Assembly: GCF_019823065.1 (NCBI RefSeq)
Contig: NZ_CP081966.1
Location: 3,503,501-3,567,500, forward strand
Direction of reading: 5' to 3'
Source of the DNA: Pseudomonas mosselii
GTDB lineage: Bacteria > Pseudomonadota > Gammaproteobacteria > Pseudomonadales > Pseudomonadaceae
Length of the DNA: 64,000 nucleotides
Notes under the pieces: model-generated
The model's input: only the letters and a program-made list of their open reading frames with translations
Told to the model about the DNA's origin: nothing
Database searches by the model: none
Shown: in pieces, positions 1 to 8,931 of the stretch
Position numbering within the stretch: the first letter of the stretch is position 1
How the letters are laid out: the number at the start of each line of letters is the position of its first letter
Program-made: the position numbers and the translations under genes

Positions 1-144
1 GGGCTGCGCCTGGAGCACGAGCCACATACCCGCGTGCTGCGCCCCGGCGACCATCTGGACATCCCGCCCGGTTGCCGCCACCGGGTGGAATGGACCGAGC
101 CCGGCGTGGCGACGGTATGGCTGGCGGTGTTCTATCAGGGCTGA
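1..144 (+). CDS. Cupin-type protein, C-terminal fragment
   Basis: Frame 1 is open from the window edge to a TGA at 142-144 and encodes 47 residues. They include the stretch RVLRPGDHLDIPPGCRHRV, a typical second cupin motif (G-x5-P-x-G-x2-H), followed by a beta-strand-like end (VATVWLAVFYQG). Cupins of this size are small metal-binding barrels, often of unknown substrate. The stop codon overlaps the end of the convergent MATE gene by about 10 bases. The fragment is too short to name a function. Confidence 0.6.
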   Translation, partial: GLRLEHEPHTRVLRPGDHLDIPPGCRHRVEWTEPGVATVWLAVFYQG

Positions 145-1502
145 GCCAGTACCGCCGTGGCGGGCGTTGCCTGCAGGCGATAGAACCGCCACGGCAGCAG
201 CACCGCCGCCACGGTCAGGCCGCAGGCGAAGCCGACCCAGACGCCCACCGCGCCCAGCGAGGAGTGCAAGGCCAGCCAGTAGCTCAGTGGCAGCGCCAGC
301 AGCCAGTAGCTGACCAGGGTCACGCCCACCGGCCAGCGATAGTCCTGCAGGCCGCGCAAGGCGCCCAGCGCGGTGGACTGCAGACCATCGGCCACCTGCA
401 TGGCCGCGACCACCACGAACATCGGCACGGCGATGGCGATTACCTGCGGGTCGTCGCTCATGGCCTCGGCGATGGAGCGCCCGAACAGCGCCAGCAGCAC
501 GGTGGCCACCAGCATCCAGGCAGTGACGCTGGCAAAGGTGGCGCTGCCGATGGCGCGGATGCGTGCCGTCTCGCCGCGGCCCTGGGCCTGGCTGATGCGG
601 ATGCTGACCGCCGCCGCCATGCCCAGCGGCAGCATGTACAGCAGCGCGCCGATCGACTGCACCACCTGGTTGGCCGCCAGGGCTGCATTGCCCAGCCAGC
701 CGAGCATCCAGGCAGCGATCACCACCGCGCCGGCCTCGGCAAGATACCCCAGGCCCAGCGGCCAGCCCTCGCTCAACAGCGTGCGCCAGGTCAATCGTGC
801 CCCTTGGGCAGCCTGACGGTAACTCGCCAGCGAGGGCGCCAGGCGCCAGTAAGCCAGGGCCAGCAGCACCGCCAGCGATTCGGCGATCACACTGGCGATA
901 CCCGCTCCCAGCAGGCCCAGCGCCGGCAAGCCGAAATGGCCGTGGATCAGCCCATAGCTCAGCGGAATGTTGAACAACACCGCGCTCATCACCAGCAGCA
1001 CGCCCACCCAGGGCCGGCCGATGGCTTCCAGCACGTCCTTGAACACCACCGCCAGGCAGTACGGGATCAGGAATACCGCCATGGCCTGCCAGTACGGCGT
1101 CAGCAGCGCCACGTCGGGCAGCGGTACGCCCAACCATTGCACCAAGGGCAGGCAGGCCAGCATCGCCAGGCAGCCGAGGATACCCACCAGCAGGCCATAA
1201 CCCAGCCCGGCACGCAGCGTGCGTGCCACGGCGCCGGGGTCGTCGGCGCCATGGGCATGGCCGACGCGCACGCTGAGGGTGGCGAGCATGCCGTACAGCC
1301 CGGCATGGAAGATCAGCCCGGCGCTGCTGGTCAGCGCGACACAGGCCAGTACCACGGTGCCCAGCGAGGCCAGCAGCACGGTATCGGTCAGGCTGATCAG
1401 TTCGGCCGCCGACAGGCCCAGCACCAGCGGCAGCGCCAGGCGCAACAGGCCAGGCAGCTCGCCCAGCCAGGCAACATTCTTGGGTAAAGCGAGGGCAGTC
1501 AC
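135..1502 (-). CDS. MATE family multidrug efflux transporter
   Basis: A 455-residue, very hydrophobic protein with about 12 membrane segments in two similar halves, which is the normal size and shape for MATE (NorM/DinF-like) Na+ or H+ driven drug exporters of the inner membrane. Typical stretches are LPLVLGLSAAELISLTDTV near the N-terminus and LPLGMAAAVSIRISQAQG in the second half. I chose the GTG at 1502 because GGAGG lies 8 bases upstream; the frame stays open to a TTG at 1562, but that would start inside the operator region. It is transcribed divergently from a TetR regulator with two palindromic sites between them, so it is probably repressed by that regulator. Substrate unknown. Confidence 0.88.
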   Translation of the reverse strand: MTALALPKNVAWLGELPGLLRLALPLVLGLSAAELISLTDTVLLASLGTVVLACVALTSSAGLIFHAGLYGMLATLSVRVGHAHGADDPGAVARTLRAGLGYGLLVGILGCLAMLACLPLVQWLGVPLPDVALLTPYWQAMAVFLIPYCLAVVFKDVLEAIGRPWVGVLLVMSAVLFNIPLSYGLIHGHFGLPALGLLGAGIASVIAESLAVLLALAYWRLAPSLASYRQAAQGARLTWRTLLSEGWPLGLGYLAEAGAVVIAAWMLGWLGNAALAANQVVQSIGALLYMLPLGMAAAVSIRISQAQGRGETARIRAIGSATFASVTAWMLVATVLLALFGRSIAEAMSDDPQVIAIAVPMFVVVAAMQVADGLQSTALGALRGLQDYRWPVGVTLVSYWLLALPLSYWLALHSSLGAVGVWVGFACGLTVAAVLLPWRFYRLQATPATAVLAQP

Positions 1503-1521
1503 GGTAGCCACCTCCAATTGA

Positions 1522-1568
1522 CATACGCCGCGTATGCTAATGCCATTTATTGACATACGCAACGTATG
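1522..1568. promoter_or_regulatory. Two copies of a palindromic operator (TetR-type)
   Basis: CATACG-CCG-CGTATG at 1522-1536 and CATACG-CAA-CGTATG at 1554-1568 are perfect 6-bp inverted repeats with 3-bp spacers. Each sits in the longer shared context TTGACATACG-N3-CGTATGCTAAT. Their centres are 32 bp apart, about three helical turns. They lie between the starts of the MATE pump (1502) and the TetR gene (1606), the usual place for autoregulated TetR operators. Binding by this TetR protein is inferred. Confidence 0.75.
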
Positions 1569-1605
1569 CTAATTTGCAGCCATCGTTTTTTACCCGGAGC
1601 CCTCC

Positions 1606-2199
1606 ATGCCCACCCCTCGCCGCAGCCGCGCCGCCATGAGCGCGGACACCACCGAACGGCTGATCGCCGTCGCCCGCCACCAGTTCGCCGAAAAGGGCTT
1701 TGCCGCCGTGGTGATGGATGAACTGTGCGCCGAGGCCGACCTCACCCGCGGGGCCCTGCACCACCATTTTGGCGGCAAGGCTGGGCTGTTCACCGCTGTG
1801 GTGCAGCACCTGCTCGAGGAGATCAACCAGGCGATCGATGCCCGCTACGCCACGCATGACGACCCGTGGGAGGGCTATATCGACACCTGCCTGTACTACT
1901 ACGACCTGCTGCACGAGCCGGCCCTGCGCCGCATCCTGCTGCAAGACGCCCCCGGGGTGCTCGGCCCTCGGCTGCGCGAACTGGAGGAAGCCAGCTACAT
2001 CGGGCCCATGGCCCAAGGGCTGGTGGAGTTGCAGCAGGCCGGCAGGCTGCGCGCCTTCGACGCCGTGGCCATGGCCCACCTGATCAATGGCGCGATGGGC
2101 GACAGCGGCATGTGGGTGATTGCCCAGGACGATCCGCAAACGGCGGCGGAGCGGGTGAAGGGGGCGCTGCGCTGTTTGATGGAAGGGTTGCAGGCCTGA
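1606..2199 (+). CDS. TetR family transcriptional regulator
   Basis: A 197-residue protein with an N-terminal TetR helix-turn-helix at about residues 15-60: ARHQFAEKGFAAVVMDELC, then LTRGALHHHFGGKAGLF, which contains the conserved recognition-helix and Y/H-x-H-F-x-x-K pattern. The C-terminal part (TYIGPMAQ..., LINGAMGDSG) is the variable ligand-binding and dimerisation domain. The ATG at 1606 is followed by a basic tail (PTPRRSRAAM). It is divergent from the MATE exporter and faces the duplicated palindrome, so it is the likely local repressor of that pump and of itself. The inducer is unknown. Confidence 0.9.
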   Translation: MPTPRRSRAAMSADTTERLIAVARHQFAEKGFAAVVMDELCAEADLTRGALHHHFGGKAGLFTAVVQHLLEEINQAIDARYATHDDPWEGYIDTCLYYYDLLHEPALRRILLQDAPGVLGPRLRELEEASYIGPMAQGLVELQQAGRLRAFDAVAMAHLINGAMGDSGMWVIAQDDPQTAAERVKGALRCLMEGLQA

Positions 2200-2226
2200 G
2201 TTCATTCTGGTTTTGGCGCGCGCTGC

Positions 2227-2312
2227 GTGGGAGCGGGCTTGGCCCGCGATGGCGTCCCCCAGCCAACCTGGTTGTAGCGACTGGCCTCATCGCGGGGCAA
2301 GCCCGCTCCCAC
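2227..2312. repeat. REP pair (inverted)
   Basis: GTGGGAGCGGGCTTGGCCCG at 2227 on is met by its reverse complement ending at 2312, with about 36 bp between the arms. This is the common Pseudomonas REP palindrome in a convergent pair, sitting between the tetR stop and gcd. It could act as a transcription attenuator or terminator. The rest of this 232-bp gap shows no gene. Confidence 0.85.
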
Positions 2313-2431
2313 GTGGACGGTTAATCGCCTGCTCTAATTGCGACAATCGGCCACAAATCAAAATGTACTAACTTGTTAATTAGCTTGCTAAGGGCTTAAA
2401 CTTCTCGCATTCCACCTGCGAGATCCCTGGC

Positions 2432-4837
2432 ATGAAAGACTCACCCCGCGCCTCCGGCGCCTCAACCTTCATCCTGATCGGCCTGGGCGCCGTCATCGCC
2501 CTGCTCGGCCTGCTCCTGGCCGCCGGCGGCGTCAAGCTGGCCGGCCTGGGCGGTTCCTGGTACTTCCTGGTCGGCGGCCTGGCCATGGCCATTGCCGGGA
2601 TCCTCATCGCCCGTCGCAAGCCCGCTGGCGCCTGGCTGTACGCGCTGTTCCTCGCCGGCACCGCGATCTGGGCCGTGGCCGACACCGGGCTGGCGTTCTG
2701 GCCGTTGTTCTCGCGGCTGTTCATGTTTGCCACCATCGGCCTGGTGGTGGCGCTGGTGTATCCGCAACTGGTCCGACGCCCGGCGCGTGGCGCCTATGGC
2801 GTCGCCGGCCTGCTGGGCGTGGCGCTGGTGATCGCCGCCGGCAACATGTTCGTCGCCCATCCCAGCGTCGCCCCCACCGGCAAGGGCCCAGGCCAGACGC
2901 CGGTGGAACCCGGCCAGCAGCAGAAGGACTGGGCCCACTACGGCAACACCGAGGGCGGCAGCCGCTTCGCCGCGCTGGACCAGATCAACCGAGGCAACGT
3001 CGACCAGCTCAAGGTGGCCTGGACCTACCACACCGGTGACGTCGCCCTCAGCGACGGCAACGGCGCCGAAGACCAGCTCACCCCACTGCAGGTAGGCGAC
3101 AAGGTGTTCATCTGCACCCCGCACAACAACCTGATCGCCCTCGACGCCGACACCGGCAAGGAACTGTGGAAGAACGCCATCAACGCCCAGTCCAAGGTCT
3201 GGCAGCGCTGCCGCGGCCTGGCCTACTTCGACGCCAGCGCGCCGATCGCCCAGCCGACCCAGCCTGACAGCACGCCGGTCAGCGTGAGCAGCGTGCCGGC
3301 CGGCGCCAACTGCCAGCGCCGCCTGCTGACCAACACCATCGATGCCCGCCTGATCGCGGTCGATGCCGACACCGGCGCATTCTGCGAAGGCTTCGGCGAC
3401 AACGGCCAGGTCGACCTCAAGGCCGGCCTGGGCAACGTACCGGACTCGTACTACCAGCTGTCCTCGGCACCGCTGATGGCCGGCACCACCGTGGTGGTCG
3501 GCGGCCGCGTCGCCGACAACGTACAGACCGACATGCCCGGCGGCGTGATCCGTGGCTTCGATGTGATCACCGGTGCCCAGCGCTGGGCCTTCGACCCGGG
3601 CAACCCGCAGGACCGCGAAGCCCCGCAAGGCGACCGGACCTACGTGCGCAGCACCCCCAACAGCTGGGCGCCGATGTCGTACGACCCGGCGATGAACACC
3701 CTGTTCCTGCCGATGGGTTCCTCGTCCACCGATATCTACGGTGTCGAGCGCAACAAGCTTGACCACACCTACGGCGCCTCGGTGCTGGCCCTGGACGCCA
3801 CCACGGGCAACCAAAAGTGGGTGTACCAGACCGTGCATAACGATCTCTGGGACTTCGACCTGCCAATGCAGCCGAGCCTGATCGACTTCACCAAAGATGA
3901 CGGCAGCACCGTGCCCGCCGTGGTGATCGGCACCAAGGCCGGGCAGATCTACGTGCTCGACCGCGCCACAGGCAAGCCGCTGACCCAGGTCGACGAAGTC
4001 CCGGTCAAGCCGGGCAACATCCCTAACGAGCCGTACTCGCCAACCCAGCCAAAGTCGGTGGGCATGCCGCAGATCGGCGCGCAGACCCTGACCGAATCGG
4101 ACATGTGGGGCGCCACCCCGTACGACCAACTGTTGTGCCGCATCGACTTCAAGAAGATGCGCTACGACGGCCTGTACACCGCGCCGGGCACCGACCTGTC
4201 GCTGAGCTTCCCCGGCTCGCTGGGCGGCATGAACTGGGGCAGCATTTCCACCGACCCGGTGCATGGCTTCATCTTCGTCAACGACATGCGCCTGGGCCTG
4301 TGGATCCAGATGATCCCGTCGCAGAACCAGGGCGCGGCGGCAGGCGGCGGCGAGGCGCTGAACACCGGCATGGGCGCGGTGCCGCTCAAGGGCACGCCGT
4401 ACGCGGTGAACAAGAACCGCTTCCTGTCGGTGGCCGGTATTCCGTGCCAGGCGCCGCCGTTCGGCACCCTCACCGCCATCGACATGAAGACCCGGCAGAT
4501 CGCCTGGCAGGTGCCGGTCGGCACCGTCGAGGACACCGGCCCTCTGGGCATCCGCATGCACCTGCCGATCAAGATCGGCCTGCCGACCCTGGGCGGCACC
4601 CTGTCCACCCAGGGCGGCCTGGTGTTCATCGCCGGCACCCAGGACTTCTACCTGCGCGCCTACGACAGCGGCAACGGCAACGAGATCTGGAAGGCCCGCC
4701 TGCCGGTCGGCAGCCAGGGCGGCCCGATGACCTATGTGTCGCCGAAAACCGGCAAGCAGTATGTGGTGGTCACCGCCGGCGGCGCGCGCCAGTCGACCGA
4801 CCGTGGCGACTACGTGATGGCGTACGCCCTGCCGTAA
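2432..4837 (+). CDS. gcd: Membrane-bound PQQ-dependent glucose dehydrogenase
   Basis: The 801-residue protein oxidises glucose to gluconolactone in the periplasm and passes electrons to ubiquinone in the inner membrane, with PQQ as cofactor. The first ~145 residues carry about five membrane segments, as in other Gcd proteins. The remainder is an eight-bladed quinoprotein propeller with repeats such as WAHYGNTEGGSRFAALDQI, TYHTGDV, NSWAPMSYDP, TVHNDLWDFDLP and a C-terminal QYVVVTAGG. Length matches the ~800 residues usual for pseudomonad Gcd. The downstream oprB porin, 108 bp away, would bring glucose to the periplasm, and gcd-oprB is a known pseudomonad arrangement. Periplasmic gluconate production also makes it relevant to phosphate solubilisation. 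No obvious promoter was identified upstream. Confidence 0.95.
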   Translation: MKDSPRASGASTFILIGLGAVIALLGLLLAAGGVKLAGLGGSWYFLVGGLAMAIAGILIARRKPAGAWLYALFLAGTAIWAVADTGLAFWPLFSRLFMFATIGLVVALVYPQLVRRPARGAYGVAGLLGVALVIAAGNMFVAHPSVAPTGKGPGQTPVEPGQQQKDWAHYGNTEGGSRFAALDQINRGNVDQLKVAWTYHTGDVALSDGNGAEDQLTPLQVGDKVFICTPHNNLIALDADTGKELWKNAINAQSKVWQRCRGLAYFDASAPIAQPTQPDSTPVSVSSVPAGANCQRRLLTNTIDARLIAVDADTGAFCEGFGDNGQVDLKAGLGNVPDSYYQLSSAPLMAGTTVVVGGRVADNVQTDMPGGVIRGFDVITGAQRWAFDPGNPQDREAPQGDRTYVRSTPNSWAPMSYDPAMNTLFLPMGSSSTDIYGVERNKLDHTYGASVLALDATTGNQKWVYQTVHNDLWDFDLPMQPSLIDFTKDDGSTVPAVVIGTKAGQIYVLDRATGKPLTQVDEVPVKPGNIPNEPYSPTQPKSVGMPQIGAQTLTESDMWGATPYDQLLCRIDFKKMRYDGLYTAPGTDLSLSFPGSLGGMNWGSISTDPVHGFIFVNDMRLGLWIQMIPSQNQGAAAGGGEALNTGMGAVPLKGTPYAVNKNRFLSVAGIPCQAPPFGTLTAIDMKTRQIAWQVPVGTVEDTGPLGIRMHLPIKIGLPTLGGTLSTQGGLVFIAGTQDFYLRAYDSGNGNEIWKARLPVGSQGGPMTYVSPKTGKQYVVVTAGGARQSTDRGDYVMAYALP

Positions 4838-4849
4838 TCGCGTCGCCTG

Positions 4850-4915
4850 CATCGCCGGCAAGCCGGCTCCCACAGGGTCCATGCACTCAGTGTGGGAGCC
4901 GGCTTGCCGGCGATG
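4850..4915. repeat. Perfect long hairpin between gcd and oprB (REP-like)
   Basis: CATCGCCGGCAAGCCGGCTC at 4850 on is mirrored by its reverse complement ending at 4915. The arms are about 25 bp with a 16-bp loop. This is another REP-type palindrome and could stabilise the gcd mRNA or attenuate transcription into oprB, giving unequal expression of the two genes. Confidence 0.85.
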
Positions 4916-4945
4916 AGGCCCTTTCAGACAACCCGAGACTCCGCA

Positions 4946-6196
4946 ATGTCATCCGTTTCACGCCTCACGCCCACCCTGCTTCTTGCCCTCGCCAGCACTG
5001 CTGCATTCGCCGCCGACAATACCCTGACCGGCGACTGGGGCGGCCTGCGCCACCAGCTCGCGGCAGACGGCATCACCTTCACCGGCGACTACAGCGGCGA
5101 GACCGCCTACAACGCCCATGGTGGCCTGCACCGTTCGGCCCGCTACTCGCAGAACCTCAAGCTGGGCGTGCAGTTCGACCTGTCGAAGCTGTACGGCCTG
5201 GACAACGGCGGCAAGGTCCAGCTGACTATCAACGACCGCCGTGGCAACAGCGCTTCAGACGACCTGGTAGGCAACCGCCTGCCGATCCAGGAAAACTACG
5301 GCGGTCTCTACACCCGCCTGACCGAACTGAGCTACGAGCGCAACCTGTCGCCCGCGCTCAACCTCAAGCTCGGCTACATGGCCATGGGCAACGACCTCGG
5401 CGGGCTGGACAGCGGCATCCTGTGCAACTTCATGAACGCCGGCTTCTGTGGCCACCCGCTGAACATGTCCGGCGGCAGCGGCTGGACCAACTACCCCAAC
5501 GCCCACCTCGGCATACGGGTGAAATATGACCTCGCGCCCGACTGGCAACTGCGGCTGGCGGCGTTCAATGTCGACCCCGAGAGCAACGGCAATGCCAGCC
5601 GCGCCTGGCACCTGGGACCCAAGCACACCACCGGCACCGTGGTCCCGGTGGAACTGGTGTACAAGCTGCGCGGTGAACTGCCGGGCGAATACAAGCTCGG
5701 TTACTACTACGACAGCTCGAACGTGAAGCGCATCGGCAGCAGCGAGGAAGTCGCCGGTCGTGGCGGACATTATCTGCTGGTCGACCAGGCCGTGTGGAAC
5801 GACCCGGCATCGCCCGGGCGCAGCCTGCATGCATTCGGCCAGTACTCGGCCTCGAGCAAGGCCGCCTCGCCATTCACCCGGTGGTACGGCGCTGGCGTGG
5901 TGCTGTACCAGCCGTTCGCAAGCCGGCCACGGGATACCGTTGCCCTGGGGTATGGCCGCGCGGTACCGAACCCACGTAGCCGCGATGTGCTGGAAGAGGC
6001 GGCCGTCGATGCCGGGCAACCCTTCCCGAACCTCGACAGCGCCGAGCAACTGGTCGAGCTGAGCTATGGCTACCAGGCCACCGCTTGGCTGAACCTGCGC
6101 CCGGATGTGCAGTACATCGTCGAGCCGGGAGCGTTTTCCGGGAAGGACATCGACAATGCGCTGATATTCGGCTTGCAGGTCAAGGCGACGTTCTGA
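4946..6196 (+). CDS. oprB: OprB family carbohydrate-selective porin
   Basis: A 416-residue outer-membrane protein. The start ATG at 4946 gives a clean signal peptide (SVSRLTPTLLLALASTAAFA, cleaved before ADN). The mature protein begins with NTLTGDWGGLRHQLAADGI, the hallmark N-terminus of OprB porins, and ends in a C-terminal aromatic strand (...LQVKATF) with final Phe, as needed for outer-membrane insertion. An in-frame extension back to 4892 would put the REP hairpin in the coding sequence and spoil the signal peptide, so I reject it. It most likely carries glucose and related sugars to the periplasmic glucose dehydrogenase encoded just upstream. Confidence 0.93.
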   Translation: MSSVSRLTPTLLLALASTAAFAADNTLTGDWGGLRHQLAADGITFTGDYSGETAYNAHGGLHRSARYSQNLKLGVQFDLSKLYGLDNGGKVQLTINDRRGNSASDDLVGNRLPIQENYGGLYTRLTELSYERNLSPALNLKLGYMAMGNDLGGLDSGILCNFMNAGFCGHPLNMSGGSGWTNYPNAHLGIRVKYDLAPDWQLRLAAFNVDPESNGNASRAWHLGPKHTTGTVVPVELVYKLRGELPGEYKLGYYYDSSNVKRIGSSEEVAGRGGHYLLVDQAVWNDPASPGRSLHAFGQYSASSKAASPFTRWYGAGVVLYQPFASRPRDTVALGYGRAVPNPRSRDVLEEAAVDAGQPFPNLDSAEQLVELSYGYQATAWLNLRPDVQYIVEPGAFSGKDIDNALIFGLQVKATF

Positions 6197-6329
6197 AAAC
6201 AGGCCTGGCGGGCTCTGGAGGAGCGCCTAGCTTTTTCCTGCCTAGCAACCACATATTTACTAATTTCCCCGCCCCGCACCCTGTCCCAGTATCTGGCGCA
6301 ACTACAACAACAAAGAGCGGGGAACTGTC

Positions 6330-7721
6330 ATGAGTGCAAGTGCGTCCGTGCCTGCCAGCGTGCAGCACGATCAAGCCGGTTTTCGCCGGGTCCTGGGGCT
6401 GGGGTCGCTGCTGGCGGTGGCCGTGGGCCTGGTGGTGTCGCAAGGGGTGATGGTGATGATGCTGCAGGGGGTCGGTGCCGCCGGCCTGGGCTTCATCGTG
6501 CCGTTGGGGCTGGCCTACCTGCTGGCCCTGAGCTACGCCTTTTCCTTCTCCGAACTGGCCCTGCTGGTGCCCCGTGCCGGCAGCCTGTCGAGTTACACCG
6601 AGGTGGCGCTGGGGCACTTTCCGGCGATCCTGGCGACCTTCTCCGGCTACGTGGTGGTGGCCATGTTCGCCCTGTCGGCCGAACTGCTGTTGCTCGACCT
6701 GATCGTCGCCAAGGTCTACCCCGGGGTGTTCCCGCAATACTCGGTGGCCTTCGGCGTGCTCGCGCTGTTCACCGGCCTGAACCTGATGGGCATCGACATC
6801 TTCGCCAAGCTGCAGAGCGCCATGGCCGTGGTCATGGTGATCGTGCTGCTGATCCTCGGCGTCGCCGCGATCAGCGAAGGTCATGCCGAAGGGGTCACCA
6901 CCACGCTGCTGCAGGGCGAGTGGAACCCGATGGGCGCCGGGGTGCTGGCCCTGACCGCCATGGCCGTGTGGGGCTTCGTCGGCGCCGAGTTCGTCTGCTC
7001 GCTGGTGGAGGAAACCCGCAAGCCCGAACGCAACATTCCGCGTTCGATGATCATCGGCCTGACCGTGATCTTCGCCACCATTGGCCTGTACGGCCTGGGT
7101 GCATTGTTCCTGGTGCCCCGCGAAGCCCTGAGCAGCGATGCCCTGCCCCATTACCTGTTCGCCACCACGGTGTTCGGCAAGACCGGCGAGGTGTTCCTGG
7201 TGATCGCCGCGGTGACCGCCACCTGCAGCACCCTCAACACCTCGCTCGCGGCCATTCCGCGCATGCTCTATGGCATGGCCTGCAATGGCCAGGCGTTTCC
7301 CCAGTTCAAGCAGCTCAGTCCGCGGGCGCGCACGCCCTGGGTGGCCGTGCTGTTCGTGGCGGCGATCACCGGCCTGCCGATCCTGCTGATGGGCCAGGAC
7401 GCCGCCGCGATCAACCTGCTGCTGCTGGCCGCCGCCCTGGCCTGGCTGCTGGCGTACATCATCGTGCACCTTGACGTGATCGCCCTGCGGTTGCGCTACC
7501 CGCATCGGGCGAGGCCATTTCGCACCCCGCTCTATCCGCTGCCGCAGCTGTTCGGCATCGGCGGGATGCTGTATGCGATCTGGCATGCCTCGCCCAGCCC
7601 GGAGATGAACCTGAAGGTCTTCGGTACGGCAGGGATCGTGCTGGCGGTGGTATCGCTGATCGCGCTGGTCTGGATCAAGGGCGTGATGAAGAAGCCGTTG
7701 TTCAGGCCCGAACCGCTTTAG
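6330..7721 (+). CDS. APC superfamily amino acid/polyamine permease
   Basis: A 463-residue inner-membrane protein with about 12 hydrophobic segments. The first helix region GLGSLLAVAVGLVVSQGVM and the second helix's small-residue stretch match the APC fold. AVWGFVGAEFVCSLVEETR around residues 210-228 is the conserved helix-6 region (G-F-x-G-x-E), followed by KPERNIPRSMIIG, a diagnostic APC loop. A GGGG-containing purine-rich site lies just before the ATG at 6330. It stands alone between oprB and a convergent AraC regulator gene, which may or may not control it. The substrate cannot be read from the sequence. Confidence 0.88.
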   Translation: MSASASVPASVQHDQAGFRRVLGLGSLLAVAVGLVVSQGVMVMMLQGVGAAGLGFIVPLGLAYLLALSYAFSFSELALLVPRAGSLSSYTEVALGHFPAILATFSGYVVVAMFALSAELLLLDLIVAKVYPGVFPQYSVAFGVLALFTGLNLMGIDIFAKLQSAMAVVMVIVLLILGVAAISEGHAEGVTTTLLQGEWNPMGAGVLALTAMAVWGFVGAEFVCSLVEETRKPERNIPRSMIIGLTVIFATIGLYGLGALFLVPREALSSDALPHYLFATTVFGKTGEVFLVIAAVTATCSTLNTSLAAIPRMLYGMACNGQAFPQFKQLSPRARTPWVAVLFVAAITGLPILLMGQDAAAINLLLLAAALAWLLAYIIVHLDVIALRLRYPHRARPFRTPLYPLPQLFGIGGMLYAIWHASPSPEMNLKVFGTAGIVLAVVSLIALVWIKGVMKKPLFRPEPL

Positions 7722-7745
7722 CGATAGCGGACCAAGCACGCCCCA

Positions 7746-8759
7746 TCATGCCGAAGAGGCGCGCTTGGCCCGATAGCTGCCCGGACTCTGCCCGGTCCAC
7801 TTCTTGAACGCCCGGTGAAACGCGCTGGGTTCCTGGAACCCGGTGTGCTCGGCGATCTCGGCGATGCTCAGGTGGCCTTCGCGCAAGAGTTCGAAGGCCA
7901 TCGCCCGGCGTACCTCGTCCTTGATCTGCTGGTACGAGCGCCCTTCTCGCTCCAGCTGGCGGCGAAAGCTGCTGGCGCTGAGCCGCTGCCGTTCAGCCAT
8001 GGCGTTGAGCGTCGGCCACTGCCCGTAGTGGCGGGCGCGCAGGTGACGATAGACCTCGGCCACCAGGCCGTTCTGGTTGCGAAAGCGGATCACCAGCCCT
8101 TGCGGCGCGCTGCGCAGAAAACCCTTCAGCGCCGTCAGGTCCTGCACCACCGGCAAGCGCAGCCAGGCGCTGTCGAACTCCACCTCGGTGCGTCCGCTGC
8201 CCAGGCGCAGGTCCGGCCCCCAGAGCAGCGCGTCATCCTCCTGCGCCGGGCGCCCCAGGGCCAGCTCGGTGCGGTCGATGGCGATGCGCCGACCGGCCAG
8301 CCAGCACAGCAGGCCGATCACCAGGACCAGGTAGGTTTCCTCGGCATAGACCCGGGTCAGCGGGTCGGCGATGTTCGATTGCACGCTGATCACGGTGCGC
8401 GCACCGCGCACCGTGACACTGCCGTTCAGGTCGCGCAAAAACAGGGCGAAACTGCCCAGGCACTGGCGCAGCGCCTTGCCCAGGGTCGGCTCCTGGATCA
8501 GCCCGCGGCAGATCAGGGCGAAGCTGCCCAGGGGCATGCCATGGCTGTCGAGGCGGAAGAACTCATCGTGCAGTTCGTCGATCAGCGCCAGCCACAGTTG
8601 GGCGAACGCCTTGGCCGGTACCCGCGCCAGCGGCTGGGACAGCACCTGCGGGTCGATGCCCACCGCCCGCAGGTGGGCATCGCGCGCCTGTGGCCGCTCA
8701 CGCAAGGCGTGAAGCATGGCATTGAGGAAGTACACCGCGACCGTATCGCTATCGCGCAT
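7746..8759 (-). CDS. AraC family transcriptional regulator
   Basis: A 337-residue regulator. The N-terminal ~200 residues (starting MRDSDTVAVYFLNAMLHALR) resemble the 'arabinose-binding' domain of the OruR/ArgR-like AraC group (PF12625 type). The C-terminal ~100 residues carry two helix-turn-helix motifs: MAERQRLSASSFRRQLEREG, then the signature IAEIAEHTGFQEPSAFHRAF and KKWTGQSPGSYR. I chose the ATG at 8759; the open frame continues upstream to 9113 but there overlaps the divergent thiolase. It is divergent from the thiolase / 3-hydroxybutyryl-CoA dehydrogenase pair and separated from it by 172 bp, so it is the natural candidate activator of that pair. Confidence 0.9.
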   Translation of the reverse strand: MRDSDTVAVYFLNAMLHALRERPQARDAHLRAVGIDPQVLSQPLARVPAKAFAQLWLALIDELHDEFFRLDSHGMPLGSFALICRGLIQEPTLGKALRQCLGSFALFLRDLNGSVTVRGARTVISVQSNIADPLTRVYAEETYLVLVIGLLCWLAGRRIAIDRTELALGRPAQEDDALLWGPDLRLGSGRTEVEFDSAWLRLPVVQDLTALKGFLRSAPQGLVIRFRNQNGLVAEVYRHLRARHYGQWPTLNAMAERQRLSASSFRRQLEREGRSYQQIKDEVRRAMAFELLREGHLSIAEIAEHTGFQEPSAFHRAFKKWTGQSPGSYRAKRASSA

Positions 8760-8931
8760 GGCAGAAGTCCGCTGTCTATGCTGAGTGGCAAAAAATGCCA
8801 GGTTGACTGAACAGATCCGGCATAGGCCGCCTGAGTGCCTTTGCCTAGACTCGATCCACCCCGGGAGGGTGCGGCCGCCATTCTCGCAGAGCCACTCCCA
8901 CCCCGCCACGCCTTCGCAAACGGAGCCCCCC

